DNA of 64,000 nt, from assembly GCF_000428485.1 (NCBI RefSeq), contig NZ_AUAA01000002.1, forward strand, positions 1 through 64,000. Reading direction: 5' to 3'. Numbering within the stretch: the first letter of the stretch is position 1; the number at the start of each line of letters is the position of its first letter. The translations under genes were made by a program, and so were the position numbers. Below the pieces are notes generated by a model. The model worked only from the letters and a program-made list of their open reading frames with translations, was not told where the DNA came from and ran no database searches. Positions 27,157 to 36,684 of this stretch are shown here, one piece after another. This stretch comes from Epilithonimonas tenax DSM 16811. Its GTDB lineage: Bacteria; Bacteroidota; Bacteroidia; Flavobacteriales; Weeksellaceae.

Positions 27157-28467
27157 TTAATTGATTAGTTTACGTCCGATACTTTTATAGAAAAATTTAT
27201 TTTGCTCTGCCAATTCCAGAGGGAACATATTTCGACCATCAAAAATAGCTTTGTTGTTCATTTTTTCTGCCATCAATCCAAAATTGGGATTTTTGAATTC
27301 TGGCCATTCTGTAGCGATCAACAGTGCGTCTGCGCCGTCTAAGGCAGAGTACATGTCTTTTGCGTAGGTAATTTTGTCGCCCAAAATTTTCTTCACATTT
27401 TCTTCAGCAATGGTATCATAAGCCACAATTTCTGCTCCTTTTTCTAAAAGCAATATGATATTATCAAGAGAAGATGCTTCGCGGATATCATCTGTATTAG
27501 CTTTGAAAGCCAATCCCCAGACGGCAATCTTTTTACCCTGAAGGTTGCCTGCGAAATATTTTTCCAGTTCCGGGACCAAGATGACTTTCTGAGTTTTATT
27601 AACATTCTCTGTTGCATCAAGCAATTGGAAATCATAGCCTTCCTGTTTTCCGCTGTTTAGTAGAGCTTTTACATCTTTCGGGAAACAGCTTCCGCCGTAT
27701 CCGATTCCTGGGAAAAGGAATCTGTGACCTATTCTATCATCACTGCCCATTCCTAGTCTCACAAGATCTACATCTGCGCCCACTTTTTCACAGAAGTTAG
27801 CAATCTCGTTCATGAAAGTAATTTTTACTGCAAGGAAAGAGTTGGCAGCATATTTTGTAAGCTCAGAAGATCTTTCGTCCATATTGATAATAGGAACACC
27901 GATATTTGTAAATGGCTGATAAAGTTTGGCCATTATATGTCTGGCTTTTTCAGAGGAAGAACCAATAATCACTCTGCTTGGATTCATACAATCTTCGACT
28001 GCAAAACCTTCTCTTAGGAATTCTGGGTTAGAGACCACATCAAAAGGAATGTCCGTTTTTGCGGCAATCGTGTCTCTTACTCTGTCAGCTGTTCCTACGG
28101 GTACGGTACTTTTATTGACAATGACTTTATAATCCGTCATCAGTTCACCAATGTCATTAGCAACCTTCAGTACATAGGAAAGGTCAGCGGAGCCGTCTTC
28201 CCCAGGAGGCGTAGGCAATGCCAGAAAGATGACTTCACTTTTTTCTAAAGCTTCCTTCAGATTGGTCGTGAAAAAGATGCGCTCTGCTTGGATGTTTCTA
28301 AGAAACATTTCCTCCAAACCTGGTTCGTAGATAGGGACTACGCCATTTTTCATTGCTTCTACCTTCTTTTCATCTATATCCACACAGAATACAGAGTTTC
28401 CTATTTCTGCAAGTGTAGTTCCAGTAACTAGGCCGACGTAGCCGGTGCCAACAATTGTAATATTCAC
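27157..28467 (-). CDS. ugd: UDP-glucose 6-dehydrogenase
   Basis: 436 residues. ITIVGTGYVGLVTGTTLAE is the NAD loop, NKSTVPVGTADRV and SNPEFLREG family motifs, and GYGGSCFPKDVKAL carries the catalytic cysteine (C261). It oxidises UDP-glucose to UDP-glucuronate. It is the first gene of the longest minus-strand train. Upstream on the opposite strand is the rimP operon, so the 180-base gap must hold promoters for both directions. A GDP-mannose dehydrogenase function is less likely, given the UGD-style SCFPKD motif. Confidence 0.92.
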   Translation of the reverse strand: MNITIVGTGYVGLVTGTTLAEIGNSVFCVDIDEKKVEAMKNGVVPIYEPGLEEMFLRNIQAERIFFTTNLKEALEKSEVIFLALPTPPGEDGSADLSYVLKVANDIGELMTDYKVIVNKSTVPVGTADRVRDTIAAKTDIPFDVVSNPEFLREGFAVEDCMNPSRVIIGSSSEKARHIMAKLYQPFTNIGVPIINMDERSSELTKYAANSFLAVKITFMNEIANFCEKVGADVDLVRLGMGSDDRIGHRFLFPGIGYGGSCFPKDVKALLNSGKQEGYDFQLLDATENVNKTQKVILVPELEKYFAGNLQGKKIAVWGLAFKANTDDIREASSLDNIILLLEKGAEIVAYDTIAEENVKKILGDKITYAKDMYSALDGADALLIATEWPEFKNPNFGLMAEKMNNKAIFDGRNMFPLELAEQNKFFYKSIGRKLIN

Positions 28468-28539
28468 AAAGAATAATTTTAAAATTCAGGCAAAAATAAG
28501 AAAATTTACTTGAAGTAGATGTAAATGAATTGTTAGGTT

Positions 28540-28571
28540 TTTGTTTGTTAGAATAAATTTGATTATCTTTG
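28540..28571 (+). promoter_or_regulatory. Promoter of the rimP-nusA-infB operon
   Basis: TTTG at 28540-28543, a 20-base spacer, then TATCTTTG at 28564-28571 (consensus TAnnTTTG). This is a good Bacteroidota sigma-ABfr promoter. Transcription would start near 28577, leaving a leader of about 70 bases. Confidence 0.75.
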
Positions 28572-28594
28572 CAAGAGATTTACGGGAAAATGGG

Positions 28595-28620
28595 AAGGCT
28601 TTCGCAAGAATGCCTTTTTT
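28595..28620 (+). promoter_or_regulatory. Terminator-like hairpin in the rimP leader
   Basis: AAGGC (28595-28599) can pair with GCCTT (28612-28616), followed by a run of T to 28620. It lies between the promoter and the rimP start at 28647, where an attenuator could act. Feedback by NusA on its own operon is known in E. coli, so this is a reasonable place for one. The stem is short, so it may only be a leader structure. Confidence 0.45.
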
Positions 28621-28646
28621 CGTAGATGTAATTACGAGGTAATATT

Positions 28647-29114
28647 ATGGAATTTAAAACAGAATTAAGTCGATTGCTTAATGAGTTTCTAGTAACAAGA
28701 CCAGATCTTTTTTTAGTAGAGCTGAAAGTTTCTGCAACGTCTGATGTGACGGTGATTCTGGATGGTGACAATGGTGTTACGCTTCAGGATTGTCTGGATG
28801 CAAGCAGAGCGATAGAGTTTAATATGGATCGTGAGATTCATGACTTTAGTTTGCAGGTGATGTCATCTGGGCTGAGTGAGCCGCTAGGATATCCAAGACA
28901 GTTCAGGAAAAACATTGGAAGAGAGATTGAGGTGATGTTCGGAGATTCTACAAAGGTTGAAGGCGAACTTTTATCGGTTGACGATGAAAAAATCGTTCTG
29001 AAATTGGAGTACAGACAGCCAAAATCAGTCGGAAAAGGAAAAGAAGATGTAGTGGAAGAGAGAGGGATTTCTTACGCTGATATCAAAAAAGCATTAGTAG
29101 TAATAAAATTTTAA
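28647..29114 (+). CDS. rimP: Ribosome maturation factor RimP
   Basis: 155 residues, required for late maturation of the 30S subunit. The N-terminal alpha/beta domain includes ELKVSATSDVTVILDGDNGVT and SRAIEFNMDRE, and the C-terminal part is a small SH3-like barrel (REIEVMFGDSTKVEGELLSV). SSGLSEPLGYPRQFRKNIGRE is the linker typical of RimP. It is the first gene of the operon with nusA 55 bases downstream, the arrangement found in most bacteria. Confidence 0.95.
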   Translation: MEFKTELSRLLNEFLVTRPDLFLVELKVSATSDVTVILDGDNGVTLQDCLDASRAIEFNMDREIHDFSLQVMSSGLSEPLGYPRQFRKNIGREIEVMFGDSTKVEGELLSVDDEKIVLKLEYRQPKSVGKGKEDVVEERGISYADIKKALVVIKF

Positions 29115-29169
29115 CATAACGATGGATTGGTGTTTTTGTCAATCATCATTTACAATTATATAATAGGAT

Positions 29170-30405
29170 ATGGATAATTTAGCTTTAATAGAAGCCTTTG
29201 GTGATTTTAAAGAAATAAAGAATATCAGCAAAATAGACTTAATGGCTATTATCGAAGATTCTCTTAAGACTCTTCTTAGAAAAAGATATGATTCTGATGA
29301 CCATTTTGATGTGATCGTGAATCCTGATAAAGGGGATTTTCAAATCTTCTTGAACAAAGTAATTGTTGAAGACGATATGTCAGAAGATGATGATTTGGAA
29401 ATCGAAATTTCTGAGGTTAGAAAAATAGATTCTACTTTTGAAGTAGGTGAAGAGTACACGCAAGAGATTCCGGTTGCTAAACTGGGAAGAAGAAGTATCC
29501 TGACACTGAAGCAGATCTTGGCTACAAAAATCCAAGAGCATTTTAATGCTTCCTTGTATGAGCAGTTCAAAGACAGAATTGGAGAGATCATCATTGGTGA
29601 AGTGCACCACATCCGTCACAAACATGTGATCCTTTTGGATGACGAAGATAACGAATTCATCTTGCCGAAAGAAAATCAAATTCCTTCCGATTTCTTCAAA
29701 AAAGGAGAAACGGTGAAAGGTATCGTAGAAAGCGTTGACTTCCGAGGTTCCAAACCACAGATCATCGTTTCCAGAACAGCACCTAAGTTTTTGGAAGAAT
29801 TATTGGAACTTGAAATTCCTGAGATCCAGGACGGAACTATTATCCTTAAAAAAGTGGTAAGAATTCCCGGAGAGAAAGCGAAGATTGCTGTGGACGCTTA
29901 TGATGACAGAATAGATCCAGTTGGAGCTTGTGTAGGTGTGAAAGGTTCCAGAATCCACGGTGTGGTAAGAGAGCTTAAAAATGAAAATATTGATGTGATC
30001 CAATGGTCAAAAAATCCGGAGATTTTTGTGAAAAGAGCTTTAGGAAATATCATCATCAATAAAATAGAAATCAACGAGGAGTCCAACTACGCATTGGTCT
30101 ACACACCAGTAGAAGAGATTTCTAAAGTGATTGGTAAACAAGGACAAAATATCAAGTTGGCATCATGGTTGACGGGTTATGAGATAGACGTTTACAGAGA
30201 AACTTCTGATGACGATGATGTTGAATTGAGAGAATTCTCAGATGAGATCGAAGCTTGGATCATCGATGAGTTCAAAAAAGTGGGCCTTACCACAGCAAGA
30301 AGCGTCTTGGATAAAGACACAGAAGCATTACTGAAAATCGTAGATCTCGAAGAAGAGACGATTGATGATGTGAAAAATATCTTGAGAGAAGAGCTGGAAG
30401 GCTAA
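29170..30405 (+). CDS. nusA: Transcription termination/antitermination factor NusA
   Basis: 411 residues. The N-terminal RNA polymerase-binding domain (to about 130) is followed by an S1 domain (IGEIIGEVHHIRHKHVILLD onward) and two KH domains. IDPVGACVGVKGSRIHGVV and EISKVIGKQGQNIKLAS are the KH GxxG loops. The C-terminal acidic repeats of E. coli NusA are missing, which is normal for Bacteroidota. The 110-base gap to infB contains the imperfect hairpin ATTGTGCGGATGATTTCCGG near 30420. Confidence 0.96.
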   Translation: MDNLALIEAFGDFKEIKNISKIDLMAIIEDSLKTLLRKRYDSDDHFDVIVNPDKGDFQIFLNKVIVEDDMSEDDDLEIEISEVRKIDSTFEVGEEYTQEIPVAKLGRRSILTLKQILATKIQEHFNASLYEQFKDRIGEIIIGEVHHIRHKHVILLDDEDNEFILPKENQIPSDFFKKGETVKGIVESVDFRGSKPQIIVSRTAPKFLEELLELEIPEIQDGTIILKKVVRIPGEKAKIAVDAYDDRIDPVGACVGVKGSRIHGVVRELKNENIDVIQWSKNPEIFVKRALGNIIINKIEINEESNYALVYTPVEEISKVIGKQGQNIKLASWLTGYEIDVYRETSDDDDVELREFSDEIEAWIIDEFKKVGLTTARSVLDKDTEALLKIVDLEEETIDDVKNILREELEG

Positions 30406-30515
30406 TAAAAATGAAAGACAATTGTGCGGATGATTTCCGGACAATCTAAAATTTAATAAAAAGAAAAAATAAAGCAAAAGCTTAACACGCTAAAGCCAAA
30501 AGCAAATTTATATTT

Positions 30516-33383
30516 ATGCCAAAAATAAGATTAAATAAAGCCGTTAAAGAACTTAACATTTCTATACCAAGAGCTGTGGAATATCTCCAAGGCAAAGGAA
30601 TAGAAGTGGATAGTAATCCTAACGCTCTATTAGAAGAACAGGCATTTTCTGCATTGGAAGCTGAGTTCCGAAAAGATGGAGAACAGAGAAAAGCTTCTCA
30701 TGAGGTGGTGATTTCTAAAGTTCCTGACGAAAAATTAGCGATCGAAGAAAAAGCACCTGAGGTTATAAGAGCCAAATCAAGCACAAGACCCGAAACAAGG
30801 ATCTTGGGCAAAATCGACCTTAATCCAACAGCTAAGCCTGTGGAAGAAGTTGCCCCTGTTGCCCCTCCAGTCGTAGCAGAGGAAAAGAAAGAAGTGCAGC
30901 CAGAGGTTGTAAAAAAGGAGGAAAAACAAGAGTTCAAAGTTTTAGATAAAATCGATCTTTCTACGATTGATAAAGGCAGATCAAAAGTTTCCGAGAAACC
31001 TAAAGAGGAACCAAAACCTGTCGTTAAAGAAGAACCGAAACCAGAACCGACACCAGAGCCAAAGGTACAAGAGCCGCCAGTGAAAGCAATGGAGATAGTC
31101 CAAGGACCAGATTCTGAAGATTCTCAAAAAATAGAAACCGTTTACCAAAAATTAGACGGTCCTAAAATAGTTGGCGAAAAAATTGACCTGACGCAGTTCA
31201 ATAAAAAACCATCATCCAACTCAAACAACGCTGCCAAAAAGAAAAGAAAACGTATTACCAAAGATGTGCCTGGCCAAACCAATACCAACCAAGGTAATAA
31301 TACCACAGGTGGAGCCAACAGACCAGCGGGACAGGGTAATAATACGGGCAATCGCCCACCAGGACAAGGCGGCAACCGTCCTGGAGGTAACAACAACCGC
31401 CCTGGAGGCAACAACAACCGTCCTGGAGGTAACAACAGAGGTGGACAGGGACAAGCCCGTACCATGCCAGTTGAACTGACAGACGAGCAGGTAAAAAATC
31501 AAATTAAAGAAACTCTTGAAAAACTGACCAACAAAGGAGGTAAGTCTAAAGGGTCTAAACACAGAAAAGATAAAAGGTCTTGGAGAAGAGAGCAGGATGA
31601 GATCCAGCAGGAAATCGACGCTCAAGACAGAACTCTTAAAGTGACCGAGTTCATTACTGTTAGCGACTTAGCTAGTTTGATGAACGTAAGTGCAACAGAG
31701 GTGATCTCTGCTTGTTTCTCTTTAGGTGTTATGGTAACGATGAACCAGCGTCTGGAAGCCGATACATTGATGTTGGTAGCTGATGAATTTGGTTTTAAAA
31801 TCGAATTCTCTGACGCCGACGTAGAAGAAGCTGCAGCAGACGATGTAGAAGATTTGGCAGAAGATCTATTACCAAGAGCACCTATCGTGACCGTAATGGG
31901 GCACGTAGATCACGGTAAAACATCATTGCTGGATTATATTAGAAAAACCAATGTCATCGCAGGTGAATCCGGAGGGATCACACAGCACATTGGCGCGTAC
32001 AATGTGAAACTGGAAAGCGGACAGAGAATTACATTCCTGGATACACCGGGTCACGAGGCATTTACCGCAATGAGAGCCAGAGGGGCACAGGTGACAGATA
32101 TCGCAATTATCGTGGTAGCAGCAGATGATGATGTAATGCCACAGACGAAGGAAGCCATTGCTCACGCACAGGCGGCCGGCGTTCCAATGATCATTGCCAT
32201 CAATAAAGTAGATAAAGTAGGTGCTAATCCTGATAAAATCAGAGAGCAGCTTTCCGCAATGAACATTCTTGTAGAAGAATGGGGTGGAAATGTACAGGCT
32301 CAGGAGATCTCGGCTAAGTTTGGTAACAACGTAGAATTGCTATTAGAAAAAGTATTGCTGCAGGCAGAGATGTTGGAGTTGAAATCCAATCCTAACAAGC
32401 AGGCAAGCGGAGTAGTGATAGAAGCAGCCTTGGATAAAGGCCGTGGATACGTTGCAACAATGTTGGTTCAAAACGGAACCCTATCCGTTGGAGACTATGT
32501 TCTTGCGGGTAAAAATCACGGTAAAGTCAAAGCAATGCTGGACGAACGTGGTAAAGCTATGGAAAAAGCAGGACCATCAATCCCAGTTACTATTCTTGGT
32601 TTGGACGGTGCCCCAACAGCTGGAGATAAATTCAGAGTTTTTGCTGATGAAAAAGAAGCGAAAACGATCGCAAATAAAAGAGAACAGCTGCAAAGAGAGC
32701 AGTCTATCAGAACTAAGAAACATTTGACACTTGATGAGATCGGACGTCGTATCGCTTTAGGTGATTTCAAAGAACTTAATATCATCCTGAAAGGTGACGT
32801 GGATGGATCTGTGGAAGCATTGGCAGATCAGTTGCAGAGATTGTCTACAGAAGAGATCCAGGTCAACATTCTTCACAAAGGTGTTGGTCAGATTACGGAA
32901 TCCGATGTATTGCTAGCTGCAGCTTCTGACGCAATTATGATTGGTTTCAACGTAAGAGCTAGTGTGAATGCAAAAGATATCGCGGACAAAGAAGAAGTAG
33001 AGATCAGAACTTATTCTATCATTTACCGAGCTATCGATGAAGTGAAAGAAGCGATGGAGGGAATGCTTTCTCCGGAGATCCAGGAGCAGGTGATCGGTAA
33101 TGTGGAGATCAGAGAAGTATTCAGGATTTCTAAAGTGGGCTCCATTGCAGGTTGTATGGTTCTTACAGGTAAAGTGACCAGAAACTCCAAAATCAGATTG
33201 CTGAGAGATGGCATTGTGAAATTTGATGGAGAACTGGAAAGTCTTAAGCGTTTCAAAGACGACGTGAAAGAAGTGACCAAAGGTTACGAATGTGGTCTTA
33301 ATATCAGAGGTTACAATGATATTGAAGAAAGAGATATTCTTGAAGTCTACGAAGAAGTAGCTGTTAAGAAGAAATTAAAATAA
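30516..33383 (+). CDS. infB: Translation initiation factor IF-2
   Basis: 955 residues. A long low-complexity N-terminus (residues about 60-370) is rich in E, K and P, then N, R, G and P. It ends before an IF-2 N-domain-like segment. [12 protein letters not shown] near 461 is the G1 loop of the GTPase, DTPGHEAF the G3 loop and INKVDK the G4 loop. Domain II, the linker and the C-terminal fMet-tRNA-binding domain follow. It delivers initiator tRNA to the 30S subunit. A strong hairpin terminator follows the stop. Confidence 0.97.
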   Translation: MPKIRLNKAVKELNISIPRAVEYLQGKGIEVDSNPNALLEEQAFSALEAEFRKDGEQRKASHEVVISKVPDEKLAIEEKAPEVIRAKSSTRPETRILGKIDLNPTAKPVEEVAPVAPPVVAEEKKEVQPEVVKKEEKQEFKVLDKIDLSTIDKGRSKVSEKPKEEPKPVVKEEPKPEPTPEPKVQEPPVKAMEIVQGPDSEDSQKIETVYQKLDGPKIVGEKIDLTQFNKKPSSNSNNAAKKKRKRITKDVPGQTNTNQGNNTTGGANRPAGQGNNTGNRPPGQGGNRPGGNNNRPGGNNNRPGGNNRGGQGQARTMPVELTDEQVKNQIKETLEKLTNKGGKSKGSKHRKDKRSWRREQDEIQQEIDAQDRTLKVTEFITVSDLASLMNVSATEVISACFSLGVMVTMNQRLEADTLMLVADEFGFKIEFSDADVEEAAADDVEDLAEDLLPRAPIVTVMGHVDHGKTSLLDYIRKTNVIAGESGGITQHIGAYNVKLESGQRITFLDTPGHEAFTAMRARGAQVTDIAIIVVAADDDVMPQTKEAIAHAQAAGVPMIIAINKVDKVGANPDKIREQLSAMNILVEEWGGNVQAQEISAKFGNNVELLLEKVLLQAEMLELKSNPNKQASGVVIEAALDKGRGYVATMLVQNGTLSVGDYVLAGKNHGKVKAMLDERGKAMEKAGPSIPVTILGLDGAPTAGDKFRVFADEKEAKTIANKREQLQREQSIRTKKHLTLDEIGRRIALGDFKELNIILKGDVDGSVEALADQLQRLSTEEIQVNILHKGVGQITESDVLLAAASDAIMIGFNVRASVNAKDIADKEEVEIRTYSIIYRAIDEVKEAMEGMLSPEIQEQVIGNVEIREVFRISKVGSIAGCMVLTGKVTRNSKIRLLRDGIVKFDGELESLKRFKDDVKEVTKGYECGLNIRGYNDIEERDILEVYEEVAVKKKLK
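31377..31436 (+). repeat. 21-base in-frame tandem repeat in infB
   Basis: Three copies (the last shortened to 18 bases) of a unit starting CGTCCTGGAGGTAACAAC, each encoding RPGGNNN. Copies at 31377, 31398 and 31419 differ only at third positions. It lies in the disordered IF-2 linker, where length changes are tolerated. Confidence 0.85.
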
Positions 33384-33404
33384 TCTTTTAGATACTAATA
33401 AGTT

Positions 33405-33431
33405 AAGCCGTCCCATAGTGACGGCTTTTTT
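33405..33431 (+). terminator. Rho-independent terminator after infB
   Basis: AAGCCGTC (33405-33412) pairs perfectly with GACGGCTT (33420-33427), loop of 7, followed by T residues to 33431. It ends the rimP-nusA-infB transcript 20 bases after the infB stop. Confidence 0.9.
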
Positions 33432-33682
33432 ATGGTTTCGTTTATTATTTGTAATGATTCTAAATAAATAAATCACAATTATTTATTTTTGTCACACTTG
33501 GCTTATTACTATTGTGGTATATGTAATTATATGGTTTAATTTTGGTTTAATTGTAAAAAAAAAGATTTATTTACTATTGAATATTTAAACATTCTCTTAT
33601 ATTGATTATAATGTGTTATTGCGTTTTTTGCTGTGTTAAAATTTTTTAACATATTTGCAGATTATAATTAAATAGTGTTAAT

Positions 33683-36664
33683 ATGAATGTAAAATTACGA
33701 TTGTTATCCGTTGGCGTATTGTTCTTTACGGGACAGGCATTAATGGCACAAAAAACAAAGAAAACTGATACCACATCTAAAACCAAAGAGATTGAAGAGG
33801 TGGTATTAATTGGAGGTGTGAAATTAGATCCTGCACAGAAAGTAGGTTCTTATAGTGTTGTTTCAAAAGCCAATTTTGAATCTACTCCGTTTTCGACTAT
33901 TGACGAAGTTCTTAACGGTAGAGTTGCGGGTCTTAACTTTTCTTCTGCAAGTGGCGATCCTGGATCTTCAAATATGGTTATTGTAAGGGGGGTTAGTTCA
34001 TTGATTGGAACTCCAAATCCTCTTTATGTTATCGATGGTATTGTTATCGGTAAAGGAGCAGATAATGCCCAGATGATGGAGTCTTGGAATCCATTGGCTT
34101 CGTTAGATCCTAATTCAATAGAGTCTGTAAACGTACTAAAAGATGCCTCTTCTACTGCGTTATATGGTTCTAGAGGAGCTAATGGAGTTATCATTATTAA
34201 AACCAAAAAGGGGAAATTTAATCAAAAAACAAGGTTTGAGTTCTCTTCAGAAACAGGTATTCAGGATCGAGCTTACGACAAACTAAAATTGATGAATGGT
34301 GACGAGTATATCAAATACGGAGGTATTTTGATGTGGAATAGCCAAGGCATTGGTGCAATTCCTACTTTTCCGAGTCTAGAATTAGCGACGCAGTACTATC
34401 TTAATACTTACATTCCTACTTTAACTACTGCTGAAAACATTAAAGATACAAGAAACTATACCAATTGGACAGATGTTGTAAACAGAAATTCTTCCATTGT
34501 TAATACTTATAATTTTGGAGCATCTGGAGGGGGTGAGAATACCTCGTTTAGATTAGGCGGATCTTATTATCAGAATGAGCCTTTAGTAAAGTCTGCGAAG
34601 TTTGACAGGATAAGTTTAAATGCTGCAATAGATCACAAAGCATCAGATAAATTAAAGTTCGGTGTTAACTTGAACTATTCCAATGTAAAAAGAAATACAT
34701 ATCTGGGAGGACGAGCTTCCGCAAATCCTGTTACCAATTCCATTATGTTGTCTCCTTTACGTCCCGTGTATAATAATGATGGGACATTTAACCAGGAGGC
34801 TTGGGAAGAGACTGATATGACGACAGGATTCAATCCGGCATCTATCTTAGAAAATGCAAGTCAGACCTCTTGGATCAATACGTTCTTAGCATCTGCTAAT
34901 ATGGATTATCAGTTTATGAAAAATGTTTCTTTCAATTCATTATTTGGTACTCAGTATCAAACTATGAGAGAGTTACAGGTCATTGCTCCTGATCATCCAA
35001 TTTATACTGCTATGGCACCTGGTTACGGTATGTTGCAAGATGCAAGAACTAATATATGGGATTATAACTGGTCAAACAGTTTTTCATATCGAAATGTTTT
35101 CGCTGAAAAACATAATTTGGAGGTTCTTGCAGGAATGGAATACCAAAACCACAGTTACAGTAATACCACTAATCTTTCATACCGTATGACAGATATAAGA
35201 CCTTATTTCCAATTTGCAGAAGAAGGGTCTCTTTTAAACTATGGAGATGACTACTACTGGACTCAGATAGGTTACTTTGGTAGGGTGAATTATACCTATG
35301 ATAACAAATATACAATATCAGGTCAATTGAGAAGAGATGGTAACTCTACCTTAGGAACAGAAAAATTTGGAAATTTCTGGTCTGTCGGAGGCTCATGGAA
35401 TGTTAAAAACGAATCATTTGCGCCAGACCTTTTTTCATCTCTGACACTTCGCGCAAGCTATGGTGTGTTAGGGAATATTCCTTACGCAGATCAGTGGGGA
35501 TTGCAGTATAATGCTTATGCTCTAGTTGGCTACAACTCTGCTCAAGGAGGTTGGGGAGGAAACGGTGGTTACGGTGGGATTATTAATCCAGGTAATCCAG
35601 CATTACAATGGGAAGAAGCAAAGCATTTGGACATTGGTACAGACATGGGATTCTTTAACGATCGTCTAAAATTAACAGCTGCATACTATCATAAAATTAC
35701 AGATAAGGCAATTGATGAAAATTTTCCAGCATCTGAAAGTGGTGGTCCAACTTCTTTCTATGACAATGTTGGAACCATTGACAATAAAGGTTTCGAATTG
35801 ACAATTGAGGCGACCCCAGTTCAAACAAAAGACTTCAGATGGTCAATTAATGCTAATGGAGCATATTCTAGAACAATGTTGGATAAATATAATCTAGAGT
35901 TGAAGCAGTATGGATCGGACGATCCTGGAGATGCGGATAATGCATTTGTTGCATTGTCCCCAGGTCATATTTTTGGTGAATATTATTCGGTTTTATGGGC
36001 AGGAATTGCTCAGGTCGATGATCCTACAAAAGGTATTAAGGCAGGTGATGCTTTATTTTATACAGACGGATCTAAAACAGACGTAACAAATGATAGAACA
36101 GCAGCTCTGCCAGCTTGGATGGGGAAAAGTGCTTTTCCTGTTTATAACATTGGAATTACCAATGAATTTAAATACAAAAATTTAACTTTAAGTTTTATGC
36201 TTTCCGGTCAGTTTGATTTCTATGTACAGAATGGAGTACACTCTTACACACTTCACGATGGTGCATTCCCAACGAGAAATCAAGTCAATGATGCGTTGTA
36301 TGATAGTTGGACTGATGCACCCGGAGCAGAGAATTTTGGTGCGTCAAACCCCAAAGCAATTGTAGGGAATCCAAGTACTTCTAGATTAGAATCTTCTCGA
36401 TTTATTAATAAAGGAGATCATATTCGTTTGAAAGAGATGAAAATTGCTTACTCATTTGGAAGTCAATTTAAAGAAAGTGTGGGAATTAATAATTTGACAA
36501 TATACCTAAGGGGAACTAACCTTCTAACATATGTATTTGATAAAGATTTGGATTATGATCCAGAGTCTAATTCTAATGCTTGGTCATGGCTAGGAAAAGG
36601 CAGATATTGGTACGCGTCTCCAGTATTGAGAACAATGTCAATGGGTATTCAAATTGGTTTTTAA
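33683..36664 (+). CDS. SusC/RagA-type TonB-linked outer-membrane transporter
   Basis: 993 residues. After a signal peptide (to about residue 24, ALMAQ), the plug begins almost at once: IEEVVLIGGVKL, then VAGLNFSSASGDPGSS and PLYVIDGIVI with the family sequence LKDASSTALYGSRGANGVI. The C-terminal beta-barrel ends in MSMGIQIGF. The usual N-terminal CNA-B/carboxypeptidase-like domain is absent. With the SusD-like lipoprotein downstream it should import a bulky glycan or peptide using TonB energy. TATTTTTG at 33484-33491 is one -7 candidate; a weaker CATATTTG lies about 35 bases before the ATG. Confidence 0.95.
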   Translation: MNVKLRLLSVGVLFFTGQALMAQKTKKTDTTSKTKEIEEVVLIGGVKLDPAQKVGSYSVVSKANFESTPFSTIDEVLNGRVAGLNFSSASGDPGSSNMVIVRGVSSLIGTPNPLYVIDGIVIGKGADNAQMMESWNPLASLDPNSIESVNVLKDASSTALYGSRGANGVIIIKTKKGKFNQKTRFEFSSETGIQDRAYDKLKLMNGDEYIKYGGILMWNSQGIGAIPTFPSLELATQYYLNTYIPTLTTAENIKDTRNYTNWTDVVNRNSSIVNTYNFGASGGGENTSFRLGGSYYQNEPLVKSAKFDRISLNAAIDHKASDKLKFGVNLNYSNVKRNTYLGGRASANPVTNSIMLSPLRPVYNNDGTFNQEAWEETDMTTGFNPASILENASQTSWINTFLASANMDYQFMKNVSFNSLFGTQYQTMRELQVIAPDHPIYTAMAPGYGMLQDARTNIWDYNWSNSFSYRNVFAEKHNLEVLAGMEYQNHSYSNTTNLSYRMTDIRPYFQFAEEGSLLNYGDDYYWTQIGYFGRVNYTYDNKYTISGQLRRDGNSTLGTEKFGNFWSVGGSWNVKNESFAPDLFSSLTLRASYGVLGNIPYADQWGLQYNAYALVGYNSAQGGWGGNGGYGGIINPGNPALQWEEAKHLDIGTDMGFFNDRLKLTAAYYHKITDKAIDENFPASESGGPTSFYDNVGTIDNKGFELTIEATPVQTKDFRWSINANGAYSRTMLDKYNLELKQYGSDDPGDADNAFVALSPGHIFGEYYSVLWAGIAQVDDPTKGIKAGDALFYTDGSKTDVTNDRTAALPAWMGKSAFPVYNIGITNEFKYKNLTLSFMLSGQFDFYVQNGVHSYTLHDGAFPTRNQVNDALYDSWTDAPGAENFGASNPKAIVGNPSTSRLESSRFINKGDHIRLKEMKIAYSFGSQFKESVGINNLTIYLRGTNLLTYVFDKDLDYDPESNSNAWSWLGKGRYWYASPVLRTMSMGIQIGF

Positions 36665-36684
36665 TTGATAAACAAATAATTAGA

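Noticed and set aside
31142-31465. Proline/leucine-rich minus-strand frame opposite infB
   Set aside because: It is an antisense reading of the low-complexity, tandem-repeat part of IF-2.
36580-36684. Start of the SusD-like protein inside susC
   Set aside because: The lipoprotein signal begins at ATG 36685; the upstream residues lack family similarity.
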